DNA of 64,000 nucleotides from Rhexocercosporidium sp. MPI-PUGE-AT-0058 (taxonomy: Eukaryota > Ascomycota > Leotiomycetes > Helotiales). Made by a program: the position numbers and the translations under genes. The notes beneath the pieces are model-generated. The model made no database searches and was not told the origin of the DNA. It worked only from the letters and a program-made list of their open reading frames with translations. Of this stretch, positions 49,731-62,049 are shown piece after piece. The stretch lies in contig JAGTJL010000004.1 in assembly GCA_020746875.1 (NCBI GenBank), positions 1,612,001 through 1,676,000 of the forward strand. The letters are read 5' to 3'. How positions within the stretch are numbered: position 1 is the stretch's first letter; every line of letters begins with the position of its first letter.

Positions 49731-50704
49731 GTTTATTAATTAAGCCGAATATACAATTTTATACTTGTAAAACTCGTACTGTATACGAAAAGTAATATAC
49801 TCTTTTAATTTAAAATCTATGCGAATACAATAAAAGGCTTATTATACGTTAATTTTGAAGAAAATTCTTGCCTTTCCTAAGCGGGCGAAGATCTTATTAA
49901 TCAAAAGTAATAAGTAACGGTTTTTACGAGTGATTTAATTTAGCCGGCGAAAGTTAATATAAAAACGGAATCTTTTATTAAGTTTTTTAATAAAAAAGAT
50001 TAAGCGATTAAAAAGAGCGTAACTCGGGATTATAAAGCTTTTATTTAAATATTCTTTTAAGTATTTCTTTATAATTTTTAATTCCTTTTCGCTTTAATTA
50101 TATAAAATATTATATTCGTAATCGATTAGCTTTTTAAATGAAATCTTATAATTTAATTTAAGTTGGGATTTAAGAATTATATCGGCGATATCTTTAAAGA
50201 AAGCGTTTTTATAATCGGCGAAGACTTCGAGTAAGAATCTAGCGAGAGCTTCTTCGTATGATTTTTTTAATTTTTATATTTAATTTTATTAAAAACGCTT
50301 TTAATATTTCCAGTCGATAGCTTTATTAATTTTATTTAAGGTTACCGTGAATACTTTATTTTCTTTCTTTTTAATGTTAAAATAAAAAGCTATTAAACTT
50401 ATTTCGTAAATTTTAAATATTAAGTATCCTTTTAATTAACGTTTTTAATAAAATAAAAATCGTCGTTAAGGAATAATATATGTATTAGCAAAATAAGGCG
50501 AGTCGTCCGAAGTAATATTTTATAAGGCTTTATTTATATTAGTTATCTCGGATCGGACTTAAGCTTAATATGTCAATAAGAGCACTCGAGTCTTTACGAA
50601 AGTTTTATAATTAATAGCTTTTTAATAAGCGGCTTATTGTACGGCTTTTTGAGCTTTAGACTTCTTTTCGTAATAACGCTTTATTAAAAGAGATAAAAAA
50701 AGAA

Positions 50705-51090
50705 GAGTACAGCTAAAGCATTATACGGAAATAGCTAAATCACCATACGCTAAGGTTTTTCTAAGTACGCCGGGCGCATTTATTAACCGCGCCTTATTAT
50801 ATTAATTTATATTAAGGATTAAGGGCCGTCGCTAAAACTCTTAAGTTTTATTAAACTTAACTTTTAAAGCTATTTATACTTTCTTACTTAATATATTAAA
50901 GTAATATATCGACTTTAAAAAAGATTATAAAAATGAATTAATATAATTACGTAGGATTTATATATTATACTAAGCTTCTAGTATAAATTAATATGATAGG
51001 GCGCGGTTAATAAATACACCCTCCGTATTCTTGAAAATTCCTTAGCGTATAATAATTTAACTATTTCCGTATAATACTTTAGCTGTACCT
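50705..51090 (+). mobile_element. 386-bp MULE-derived miniature element (MITE), copy 1
   Basis: Terminal inverted repeats GAGTACAGCTAAAG and CTTTAGCTGTACCT, target duplication AAAAAGAA on both sides (50,697-50,704; 51,091-51,098). The first 212 bp match the left end and the last 174 bp the right end of the element at 52,752-55,394, joined at CGACTTT (50,910-50,916). Inserted in Gypsy-3. The best preserved copy. Confidence 0.95.
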
Positions 51091-52383
51091 AAAAAGAATC
51101 TTCGGTTATATTCTTAAAAACAAGTTATAATTTTTAATAATAATCTCTTTTCTTTTATTATAATTTAAGATTAGTTTATATTCGGCTTCTAAGTCGGTAA
51201 GTAAATATTCCTCGAGAAAATTATTTTAATCTTTTTTAACTCGAGCTTATTAAAAAGACGCGCAAATAATTTATAATATAATAAGTATTTAATCTTTTCG
51301 ATCGAATGCCGCGTCTTTTCTTATAGCGTCTTCTTAATACTTTAATAATTATAATAAATCTATTGGAAAGCGAATATTATCTCGGTATACGTAAACTATT
51401 TTATAATAAAGTAATTAAATATTTTTATTATAAAACTAAATTAGCTTCGATTCTTTAATATTAAGTCAGATATCGAAGTATATTATTTATATAAGTTTAA
51501 GAATAACGTTTTATTACTTTAAGTTTAAGATAACGAAAAGAATTTAACGTTAAAGTCGGCCGTCGATTAATAAGTTTAAAAGAAAGTAATAAAATATATC
51601 TTTACTTACGTTATCATTATAACTACGAACGGATATACGTTTCGGAAGTCGGGTACGAAGAATATAAAAAGATTATATAAAATTAAGAGCGAGATTAATA
51701 TTAATAAATGCGAATCTATTAGCTTTAAAATTAAATAAAACTTAAATATTAAGTTCTTTATTATTAATAATTAAAGTATAATATTATAAAAACTTTTTTT
51801 CCGTTTTATAATTATCTTAAATCGATTTCTTTAAGATTTATTTACTTTAAAAAATAATCTTCTCTTAAAATATTTAGTTTTCCGGCTCTTCGAAGTTCTT
51901 AATTTCCTGAGATTTCTTTCCTTAATTATAAGAAGAGAAAGAGGTGCCCGAGGCTCCGCGCGCACTTCGAAGTAAGTCAGAAGAGTCGGAGTTATTATTT
52001 GAAAAAGGTTTTAAGAAGATATAATCGCGGAATCTCCAGGAATAATACGGCGCGCGGTAATAAGTAATTGTCGTTCTTATATTATAAAAATAATAAGCGC
52101 GGCAAATAATGCGGCATTAATATTACTTCGACGCACTTTTAAAAAAGAAGCGAAGAGGTTTATAACTTATAAACGTTTAAGGAAAAGCGAAGAAGTATAT
52201 TCGTTATCTTACGACATATATGCGATATTTATTTTTAATTTTAAATTAATATCGAATCGACTTCGAAGTGAAATTTAATTTATTGATTTTAAGTTAAGTT
52301 ATTTACACTCGGATTACTTAACGGGAATCGAAGAGAATAAAATAAATATTAATACTTTCGTAAGTAAAAAAAGTCTTTAATAA

Positions 52384-52658
52384 TATAACGGCGCGAATAA
52401 GAACTTATTATATTATTATTAATAAAAGATTAAAAACGCAAAAGGAAGAGAATTATAAGAATCTCCGAGTATAAATATATATAAAAAGGGTATTAATATA
52501 AAAAGCCGCACTAAGCTAAGCGAAGCTAGCCAGTTAGCGTAAGGCTTTGCGATATGCTACGACAAAACCAGTCCCGATGCGGCCTAGCATCTACAACCTC
52601 GGTTGCCTAACTCAGGTGACTACCAGGTGACTAACACGTGATCTAGTAGATCGTCACA
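52384..52658 (-). repeat. Gypsy-3 right LTR (5' LTR)
   Basis: 275 bp. The last 110 bp (from CGATATGCTACGACAAAACC) are nearly unmutated whereas the first 165 bp are AT-converted, so the mutation boundary lies within the LTR. Confidence 0.9.
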
Positions 52659-53639
52659 GTAATAGTTATTTAAAGAGTCTAAATAACTTTAATTTTAATT
52701 CTCAGTCTTAAGAGTAATTAAGTAATTATAAATATTTATATTATATATTAAGGGTATAACTAAAGTATTATGCGGAAATAATTAAATTATTATACGTTAA
52801 GGTTTTTTTAAGCACGCCGGGCGCATTTATTAACCGCGCCTTATTATATTAATTTATATTAAGAGCTAAAGGCCGTTAATAAAACCCTTAAGCTTTATTA
52901 AACTTAACTTTTAAAGCTATTTATACTTTCTTACTTAATACTTTAAAGTAATATATCGACTTTTATTAATAAGCCTTACGGCCTTACGCCTTTTATAATA
53001 ATTTACTTTAATCTTAATATTAAATTTATTACTATTTAAGCGCATGTAAAAGCCAACGATTATGCTTTTATAAAAAGAAATATTAAGCCACGCTATATAT
53101 TATATATTTATAATTATAAAAGTAAATATAAAATAAAAGAAAAGTAAACTAATATATATTTTATAAAAAAGCGCCTTAATATTAATTTTAAAAAATGCGA
53201 CTATTATATAAAAGTAATCCTTATAAAAGATTAGGTTTTAAGTAAATAAGAGTTAAATAATTTAAAAGCTATATATAATTACGTATACTTTATAAACTTT
53301 TCCGCTTATTTAATATATTAAATTTCTATTACTTCTTTAAATACTCGTGCTTTTATCGACTTTTTTATAAAATTAAGTCTTTTTAACGCTTAAATTTTAT
53401 CGACGTTATAAAAAAAGATTTAAGTATTATATTTATATTAAAAGATATTTTTAACTTTATATAAAAATTAAAAATTAAGTAATTAAAAGATAAAACGCTA
53501 ATTTAATAGCTTTTATAAATATAAGTCTTTATAAATAAAAGCTGCCTTTTTATTAATAAAATATATAAGAATTATAAAATAATTCTTATTTTCTTACGTA
53601 TAAATTAAACTCTAATCCTTTATAACGCTTATTTTTTAT

Positions 53640-54100
53640 TAACCCTTCCTTCTTAAAGCTTTAAAAGTAATATTATAACGTTTTATTCCTCGATTATATA
53701 TATAAAATAAATTAATTTAATATATTATTATTAAATATATACGGAGTTTTTAATAATAATATAATTATTTAATTAAGAATAGCGTTTTTATTAAAAGAAA
53801 AGGAAGTCGATTATAAATAAGCGCTTATATAACTTAAGGATATAATATCTTAATATATAATATTTTAATATATAATAAAAGAATCACTTTTTATTATAAT
53901 AAATAAAGAATTAGCTTTAATTAAGTGTTTTAAAATATTCTTTCTTAACGCTTATTACTTCTTTTATTATTAATATATAAATATAAATATATTAACGAAA
54001 ATTAAAAAATACTTTTCAAAGCTAATTAAAAGATTAAAAAGATAATAAACACGTTACTTAAGCTTTTAAATATTCTTATACTTTTAAAATAACTTATTAA
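53640..54100 (+). pseudogene. MULE transposase fossil (catalytic core)
   Basis: Plus-strand frame with several stops reads VLFLDYIYKIN (first Asp at 53,692-53,694), then LLLNIYGVFNNNIII, IAFLLKEKEVDYK and ELALIKCFKIFFLNAYYF. In active MULE enzymes the second Asp precedes RELAL; here it is Asn (53,902-53,904). The following C-x-W-H block reads Y-Y-stop-Y (53,965-53,976), so Cys, Trp and His were all lost by G-to-A or C-to-T change. The zinc-binding SWIM part was not resolved. Confidence 0.82.
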
Positions 54101-55028
54101 TTAATATAATTAAAGAGAATTATAATACGTCTTTAATAAAGATGCAGCTTCGCTATTTAATTTAAATTATAAGCTATTATAAGAATACTTAACTCCTTTA
54201 AAAAAAGAAACTAATTACTTTTTAAATTAATTAATTATATTACTTCGGAGTTATTATAATAAATCTAATTAGAAGTTATTACGCTATTTTAAAAACGTAT
54301 TTATAACGTAAGTATAATAATTTTCAAAGAATATTCCTTAAAATAAAGCTCTTTTAGAAAATATAATAATAAAATATTAAAATAATAATTATAAAGTAGT
54401 AATTATGCCCTCGTTATAATACGAATATTCCTCTTTTTATTATTATCTTTTAATTTATTTATAACTACGCTTTATAATAAATTAATTAAAAGTATAATAA
54501 GCTCCTTACAATAAGCCTTCTTTTAAATATTTATATATACTTAATATTAAAAGCACTTAGCCTTTTTTATTAATATATTATTTTTTAAAAAAAAAGTAAG
54601 AATATAAAGTAATTTTATTAAAAGATATATATTATTATTAATATTATTTTAAGTTATAAAAATATATCTTTTTTATAATTATTATTCCTTTACTTTTTTC
54701 GACTTTAAATTTAATAAAAATTAAAAGAAAAAGTAAGCTAAAAGGTATTTTAAGTAATAGAGATATATTAAAAGTAATTCTTTTTAATACTCGTAAAAAG
54801 CCTTTATTTTTTAAGCTCCTTTTAAGCTCTGCCCCTCTAGTCTTAAATATATTAATTCCGTAAACTTTTATAATATAAAATAACTTGTCGTCGAGTACAC
54901 TTATTATATAAAAGCTTTAATAAGGACATTAAGATTAATATAAGCTTAAAACGTAAAGAGAAAAAGGGTATATATATAATATATTATTAATTTATTAATT
55001 AAATAATATATTAAATACTATTAAGGCT

Positions 55029-55186
55029 TTTATAATTATAATTTAAAAGGATATAATTATAATTTAAAAGGATATAATTATAATTTAAAAGGATATAATT
55101 ATAATTTAAAAGGATATAATTATAATTTAAAAGGATATAATTATAATTTAAAAGGATATAATTATAATTTAAAAGGATATAATTAA
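55029..55186. repeat. 21-bp minisatellite inside the MULE
   Basis: About seven and a half copies of GGATATAATTATAATTTAAAA plus a partial unit. The other MULE copy has a single unit at the corresponding place (about 63,845-63,880 in reverse), so the expansion is specific to this copy. Confidence 0.9.
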
Positions 55187-55520
55187 AAGAATTAAAGTAT
55201 ATACTTAAAATGCCGACTTTAAAAAAGATTATAAAAATAAATTAATATAATTACGTAAAATATATATATTATACTTAGCTTTTAATATAAATTAAAATAA
55301 TAAGGCGCGGGTAATAAATATACCCTTTAGATTCTTAAAAATTCCTTAGCGTATAATAATTTAATTATTTCCGTATAATACTTTAGCTGTACCTTATATT
55401 AATAGCCCTTGCCCTTTAATATAAATTTATATAAGAAAGGTAGGTCTTTAAATGTGCTCGCCAAGTTACTAGAATTTTAGCGTATGGCGGTTTAACTATT
55501 TAATTATAGCGATTTAACTA

Positions 55521-55596
55521 ATAGCCGGTTCACCTCTTATATATTCGGGGACTCGCTTACAGTCGGGGAAAGCGAGTATCCCGCGAAAGCGAGTAT
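55521..55596 (+). repeat. pogo-like left terminal inverted repeat
   Basis: 76 bp of balanced composition with two direct GCGAGTAT words and an inverted ACTCGC, able to fold on itself. Confidence 0.9.
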
Positions 55597-55738
55597 CTCA
55601 CGCTACGTCAGAATTTATTAAAATTATTAAAATTATTAACAGTTATTACTTGAATTAAATAAACTTAATAATTAATTTCATAAAGAAAACTAAAAGAATA
55701 CGAAATCGGCCTAATAAGCAATTAAATTAATTAATTTA

Positions 55739-56124
55739 AGGTACAGCTAAAATATTATACGGAAATAATTAAATTATTATACGCTAAGAAATTTTCAAAA
55801 ATCCGGAGAGTATATTTATTAACCGCGCCTTATTATATTAATTTGTTTTAAAAGTTAAATATAATATATATATTTTACGTAATTATATTAATTTATTTTT
55901 ATAATCTTCTTTAAAATCGATATATTATTTTAAAATATTAAATAAGAAAGTATAAATAATTTTAAAAGTTAAGTTTAATAAAGCTTAAGAATTTTATTAA
56001 TAATATTTAGCTTTTAATATAAATTAATATAATAAAGCGCGGTTAATAAATACGCCCGGCGTGCTTAAAAAAACCTTAGCTTATAATAATTTAATTATTT
56101 CCGTATAATACTTTAATTATACTC
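55739..56124 (-). mobile_element. 386-bp MULE-derived miniature element, copy 2, inverted
   Basis: Exactly 386 bp, flanked by perfect TTAATTTA (55,731-55,738; 56,125-56,132). Ends AGGTACAGC and TATACTC are G-to-A and C-to-T forms of GGGTACAGC and TGTACCC. It lies inside the pogo-like element. More AT-converted than copy 1. Confidence 0.95.
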
Positions 56125-58358
56125 TTAATTTATTATTAAACTCAGTATTTAACGATTCTTTAAGAGTATTTTAATTATCGAGGTCAGGCTCAGAATCGAC
56201 GTAATCTCTAATTACTTCGGAATAAATATCTCTAAATCTAAACTCTACTTCTTAACTTAGTTTTATTATTTTTACTTATACTTTAGCTTTATAAACTTAT
56301 ATTAAAAGTTATAGAAAAGCCTCTTCGTTATATAAAGATTATTTAAAGATTATAAGTTGCTTTTCGAGGTTCTTAATTAAAATAAAATCTTTAAGTAAAG
56401 AAAGCTTTTCCGCCGAATATAAACTTTAAGACGCTTTTATCGTAACTTTTCGTCTTTACGTGCTTATATACCTCTTATATAAAAAGTATTCTTTATTTTA
56501 TTAATCGCTATATTAAGCTTTTTTTTTACTTTCTGTAAAATTTCGCTTAATTCTTTCTTATTTCTTATTTTAATCTTCTCTCGAAGATTATTTATTATAA
56601 AAGCTCTTTCTCTTTTTTATATACTTTTTCGCGAAATTCTCTTTCGTTTAATATTAGCTTTAATCTTCTCTTATAACGTGGAATACTTTAAAGTAATTAA
56701 ATATACTTTATATAATTATATAATTCTTTCTTTAATAATATCTTTAAATATAATAAGAATATTATTAAAAAAGTTAAATAAAATCCTTTTCTTTTAAAGT
56801 AATAAGCTTTGCAATAGCTTTTTATATAATATCTCGTAAAAAAAAAAAGTAAAAATAATAAATCTTATTTATTTTTACTTTTAGCTTTATTAATTTCGTT
56901 TACTTTTCTCTTTTTATAATTCTTCTTATACTTTTTTATTTTAGCGATTCTTACGTTTATAAAAACAGGCTATATTCCGGAGGTTTTAAATACGTTTATA
57001 ATTGTATATTTTTGAAAGGTTTAAGTACGGATTTTAATAAGATTGCGGAAGAAAAAGATAATAATATATTTAAAATTAAAGCTCCGTAATACGGCTTAAA
57101 TTACTAAGTTATAATAGTATTTTTAAGGCCGGAATACGCTAACGTCGAGAGGTTATAAAGTGTGCGTTAAATAAAAAAAGTAATAGAAAAGGTATATATA
57201 ATTTTCGCCGCACTTTAATTAAAATAACTTAAAGCAATGAGATTCGTGGCTATTTAAAAAGTAAAATCTTTTAAGGCTTATTTAGCTTAATTTTAGTATA
57301 TTTAATTAAGTAATTTAAGTATTTTATTATCTTCTCGTTATTAATATAACTTATAAGCGTATAAGTAATTATTTCTTTTTCTTTTAGTTCTTTTACAATT
57401 TAATTTTCTATAATATTAACTTTAAGAGTAATAATAAATAAAAGAAGCGGCTTTCGTTTATTTATATATATTATCTTTAAAATTATAATAAATTTGCGAC
57501 TCTTAAGAGAAACTATATATAGTTCTTTAGCTTATATTAATATAATAATAAATTCTTTAATAATAAAGCTAACTCGTGCTTTTAATTTATTTATATTTAA
57601 AATATTCCGTACATATTTAATTTTATACTTATTTATAACGAATTCTAGCTTTTTAAATTACTCCCAAACTTCATTTTTTATATATATATTAAATCGTGCG
57701 TGTGCGATAGGCTTCGTTTTAATTATATAAAGCTTAGCTTAATTCTTTAATTAATCCTAAAACTATTATTATATAAAAGGCTTTTAATTCGGAAATTGAG
57801 TTTGCAATTATTAATAAAAATACGTATAAGATATAATAATATACTTGCTTTAAGTAATAGATTATAATATAAATTATATTATGCGTCGCACTTAAGCCAA
57901 TTTCTTATTAACTTAAGTAATATTATATAATTATTTAATCTTACGTATTATTTAATATTTTATTTATTTTATTATACGTATTAAACGTTCCTTGCGAATT
58001 CCGCACCCGATTCTTTATTTTATTAATAGACTTCTTTAAAGAATCTTCTTTAATAAAGTATATTCGTATTATAATAATTAATTACTCGGTAGAATAGGCA
58101 ATTTTCTATTCGCGGGCCTCTGTAAAAGCTCTGTCGTAATCTGATTTAATAATATATTTAAGATAATAATTCGTAATTAATTATTATTTAATAAGTAAAA
58201 GAAAGACATAATTCCTTTATTAAAGGTTCCTTACTTTAAATTAAGCAAGAGCTATAGTTTTATTAAAAGTAATATTATATACGAGTTTTAATTAAAATTT
58301 TATTTATAAGAAAATATAATTTACGCGTAAAATCCTTAATAACGCGATCTGGCGCAAA

Positions 58359-58434
58359 ATACTCGCTTTCGCGGGATACTCGCTTTCCCCGACTGTAAGC
58401 GAGTCCCCGAGTATACAAGAGGTGAACCGGCTAT
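58359..58434 (-). repeat. pogo-like right terminal inverted repeat
   Basis: Reverse complement of 55,521-55,596 with two differences, both C/T or A/G. Confidence 0.9.
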
Positions 58435-59457
58435 TATAGCTTAATAAAATTCTATTTTAATTATAAAGTAATAACGCAACTTTATTATAAGTACTTAAAG
58501 TATAAGATATTTATTTTATAAATTAAATTATCCGAAAATCTTAAATTCTTTAATATTAAACTTAGATTTATATCGTAATATTTATTAAGCGCTAAATAAT
58601 TATAAAATATCTTTTAAAATAGCTTTAATAATCTTATTTAATATAATACCGCTTTAATATAATATTAATATATATTAGCAGCGAAATAAGTATAAAATAC
58701 TTATAATAATTATTATAACTTTATAATATATAACTAAATCTTTATTATTAATTCTTTTATTAAATTATATGTAATCTAATCGGCTTTAAAGCGAAAATAA
58801 TAATATAAGCGTTTTTAAACTTAAATATATTATTAATTAAGCGTATTATATTCTTATAAAACTTCTCGAACTCTTTTATTCTGTTAATATATTAATAATA
58901 TTTTAAGAAAAAAAAATATAATTTATAAAAAAATATTAATTAAAAAAAAAAGATTTAATCGGTATTCTTCTTATTAAGCTTAAGAAATACGCGCGATAAA
59001 GAATCGGTTATACGGTGCTTCTCGAGCCAAATAATAAAGCTTTAAACTCCCGTAAAAAGCATGAAATTATAATTCTCGGAAGCAATGCTAATATTATATT
59101 AATTATTCTTATATAATTAATTCTCGAAGTCGAAGGCAAAGTTCTTTATAATATAAATATTTTTATAAAAAAAAATAAAAGAATTATTTATTTTACGATT
59201 AATATATAATTTACTTTTAACGCGTTTAATATTATATTATTAATAAATTTTAGAAATATAAATATATACGATAATATAAGCGGCTTTTTACTTGAAATAA
59301 TAATCGTAATTCTTCTTACTTTCTTTATTAATATAATAAAAGAAAAGGTCGATAAATATAAGTTTAAAGTATTAGCCGCAAGAGCTTCTGCGAGGCTAAT
59401 TCGTAAGGTTATTAAATATAATAATTTTAAAACGCTAAATAAAAGATATAATAATAA
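58435..59457. other. Unassigned RIP-like sequence
   Basis: About 1 kb of AT-rich DNA. A plus-strand frame stays open over the last 120 bp (reading KVLAARASARLIRKVIKYNN) and probably belongs to an unidentified retroelement or transposon, but I cannot place it. Confidence 0.4.
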
Positions 59458-59843
59458 GGGTATAATTAAAGCATTATACGGAAATAATTAAATCATTATA
59501 CGTTAAGGTTTTTTAAAGCACGCCAGGCGTATTTATTAATTGCGCTTTATTATATTAATTTATATTAAAAGCTAAGAGCCGTTAATAAAACCTTTAAGCT
59601 TTATTAAACTTAACTTTTAAAACTATTTATATTTTTTCATTTAATATTTTAAAATAATATATCGATTTTAAAGAAGATTATAAAAATAAATTAATATAAT
59701 TACGTAAAATATATATATTATACTTAGCTTTTAATATAAATTAATATAATAAGGCGTAGTTAATAAATGTACCTTCTGGATTCTTAAAAATTCCTTAGCG
59801 TATAATGATTTAATTATTTCCGTATAATGCTTTAGTTATACCC
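59458..59843 (+). mobile_element. 386-bp MULE-derived miniature element, copy 3
   Basis: Exactly 386 bp with GGGTATAATTAAAG/CTTTAGTTATACCC ends and AATAATAA on both sides (59,450-59,457; 59,844-59,851). The junction reads CGATTTT where copy 1 has CGACTTT. The right duplication is continuous with the AAT microsatellite. Confidence 0.95.
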
Positions 59844-60146
<303 letters not shown>

Positions 60147-60183
60147 TAATTAATTAAAAAAGAAAAGAAACGGAAAGGCAGCA

Positions 60184-60765
60184 ACGTATAAGCACGGGTA
60201 TTATATATGAATAAACTGAAAAAGAGGTTATTATTAACGCGATAAGGAAGCTGTTTATATATACGTCTCGGCGGAGTAGCGGAGTCGCAATTATTATATT
60301 TGTATTATTTATATTTTATTCACTTAATAAATAAACGTGAGTCATTATTAGCGCGTAATTTACTTATTATTTCGCCGACCGAAGACAATTTTTTAATAAT
60401 AATAATAGTTATAGCATTTAAATATAAATATAAGAACTCTTATATATATACGTAAAAGTCTTATAATTAAAATAAATATATTTTATTATTTTATAAAGCT
60501 ATTCTTATTTATTAAGTTAAGAATACTAATATATTATATAAAACAGCTTATAAAGTAATTAAATAACGTCCGACGGACTAATCGCAGTATAATATTATAT
60601 ATTTAACGTAATAATTTAAATAATCGTATTAATTTAATTAATTAGACTTATTAACCAGAATACGGCTATTTAATTTATCGCGGCTTAATCTTTACTTTAA
60701 GTAACGCGAAAGCGTATTAATTAAAATATCGATATCGCGGACGCTATTATTAAGAAGAAAAAAAT
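60184..60765 (+). repeat. R7 repeat, copy 1
   Basis: About 580 bp matching a second copy split between 61,250-61,501 and 63,272-63,631. Contains GTATAAGCACGGGTATTATA near the start and GTCCGACGGACTAATCGC in the middle. I see no terminal repeats that identify the class. Confidence 0.85.
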
Positions 60766-61022
60766 TATTATATATATATTTATTTATTTTATTTATACGG
60801 AATTAAACTTATAATATAAGAAGGCCGAGGCTTTTATAATATTAATAAAATTAGTTTTATTTATATTTTTAATTACGTCGGCGTTTTACTTCCTTTTATA
60901 AGTAATTTCTTTTATATATACGCTTTTCTTTTAAACTTTTTTAAAAGCTAAAGATTAATTCTTTAAATTTATTTTTCCTTAAACCTTTATAAAGCTTTAC
61001 TTACTGTGAACTTTATTTAATA
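60766..61022 (+). repeat. R2 LTR-like repeat, copy f
   Basis: 257 bp, same length and ends as the solo copy at 41,663. Flanks AAAAT and TAAAT differ at one base, so it may be another solo LTR with a decayed target duplication. Confidence 0.8.
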
Positions 61023-61054
61023 TAAATCCAGTATTAAGATCAAGATAAACTGCT

Positions 61055-61241
61055 GCAAGTAAGAAAGTATAAATAACTTCAAAAGTCAAGTTTAGTAAAG
61101 CTTAAAGGTTTTATTAACGGCCCTTAGTTCTTAATATAAATTAATATAATAAGGCGCGGTTAATAAATGCGCCCGGCGTGCCTGGAAAAACCTTAACATA
61201 TAATGATTTAGTTATTTCCGTATAATACTTTAGCTATACTT
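61055..61241 (+). mobile_element. Truncated MULE-derived miniature
   Basis: The right half of an inverted-orientation miniature, from AAGTAAGAAAGTATAAATAAC to the terminal TAGCTATACTT, followed by AATAATAA. The other end is missing, replaced by about 30 bp of unassigned sequence next to R2 copy f. Confidence 0.8.
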
Positions 61242-61249
61242 AATAATAA

Positions 61250-61501
61250 CATATAAGCACGGGTATTATATATAAATAAATTAAAGAAGAAATATTATTA
61301 TTAACGCGACGAGGAAGTTATTTATATATACGTCTCGGCGAAATAACGAAATCGTAATTATTACGTAATTATATTATTATATTTATATTATTTATATTTT
61401 ATCTATTTAATAAATAAACGCAAATACGCTATTAACGCGTAGCTTACTTATTACTTCGCCGACCGGAGATAACTCCTTAATAATAATAATAATTATAATA
61501 C
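61250..61501 (+). repeat. R7 repeat, copy 2, left part
   Basis: Matches 60,184-60,430 and stops exactly at the target duplication AATAC (61,497-61,501) of the Gag-only element. The copy resumes at 63,272. Confidence 0.88.
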
Positions 61502-61661
61502 TGTAACGACAAGTATGCTTTAACTAGGTCAGGGGTCCGGAACAGGTCCGACTCCCTTCCGACTCCTTATATATATAGCTCCCTTTTATATAATAGCTCT
61601 ATAGTTTTTATATTTTAAGTATTAAGTCTATCTTTACGTTTAAAGCTCTTGCGTCGTTATA
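61502..61661 (+). repeat. Gag-only element, 5' LTR
   Basis: 160 bp; keeps more C and G than the 3' LTR (for example GGTCCGGAACAGGTCCGACT). Confidence 0.93.
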
Positions 61662-62049
61662 TTATATAAAAACTCCTTTACGTGCGTTTAAAGTATTTAT
61701 TACTGCTGCCGCTGCTATTATTCCTTTTACTGCTCGATTAAATTAAAGTCGTTAATTTTATTATCGATATTATTTACTTACTTTTACTTTTTATACGCAT
61801 TTTTACTTATATACGATTCCTCTGTATTTAACTCGTTACTTTTAATATTATATAATATTTTAAAATTAAACTTTCCTCCTTAATTCTTTTCTTTATTATA
61901 GACTTTTAATAATAATTATAAGCTCTCCGCTAGCAATTCACCGACGAGCTTACTTATAGAAACTCTTAAATCGATGCTCTTTCTTTAATAATTATTTTTT
62001 TACGAAGCTTTTTAACCTTAATTTAAGATTAAGTCCGAAACCGATCCGA

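Larger units (their letters stand above)
47006..52658 (-). mobile_element. Gypsy-3: RIP-degraded Ty3/Gypsy retrotransposon
   Basis: Element of 5,653 bp between 275-bp LTRs (47,006-47,280; 52,384-52,658), with perfect target duplication GTAAT (47,001-47,005; 52,659-52,663). LTR ends are TATGACGG/CGTCACA, consistent with TGTGACGG...CGTCACA. Reverse-transcriptase fossil on the minus strand near 49,440-49,730. A 386-bp miniature transposon with its own 8-bp duplication is nested at 50,705-51,090 in the gag side. Without that insert the element is about 5.26 kb. Confidence 0.92.
52752..55394 (+). mobile_element. Mutator-like DNA transposon (MULE), 2,643 bp
   Basis: Inverted terminal repeats of about 125 bp, opening GGGTATAACTAAAG and closing CTTTAGCTGTACCT, with TATATTAA on both sides (52,744-52,751; 55,395-55,402). 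Eight to eleven-bp duplications are usual for MULEs. The interior carries a plus-strand MULE transposase fossil. A 21-bp minisatellite lies near the right end. It is the parent form of the 386-bp miniatures in this window, and a second copy starts at 63,632 in the opposite orientation. Confidence 0.9.
55521..58434 (-). mobile_element. pogo/Fot1-like DNA transposon with nested miniature
   Basis: 76-bp terminal inverted repeats (74 of 76 identical) beginning ATAGCCGGTTCACCTCTT, flanked by TA on both sides, typical of Tc1/mariner-superfamily insertion. On the minus strand near 57,130-57,155 the reading is PLDVSVFRP, the hallmark after the second acidic residue in pogo/Fot1 transposases (usually QPLDV-x-x-F-x-P-L-K), and further on NVFKTSGI-stop-P, matching the usual A-F-x-x-T-G-L-x-P. 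Length 2,914 bp, or about 2,520 bp without the nested miniature. The interior is RIP-mutated; the terminal repeats are not. Confidence 0.85.

Noticed and set aside
57494..57730. 78-codon plus-strand frame
   Set aside because: Antisense to the pogo-like transposase relic, without family resemblance.
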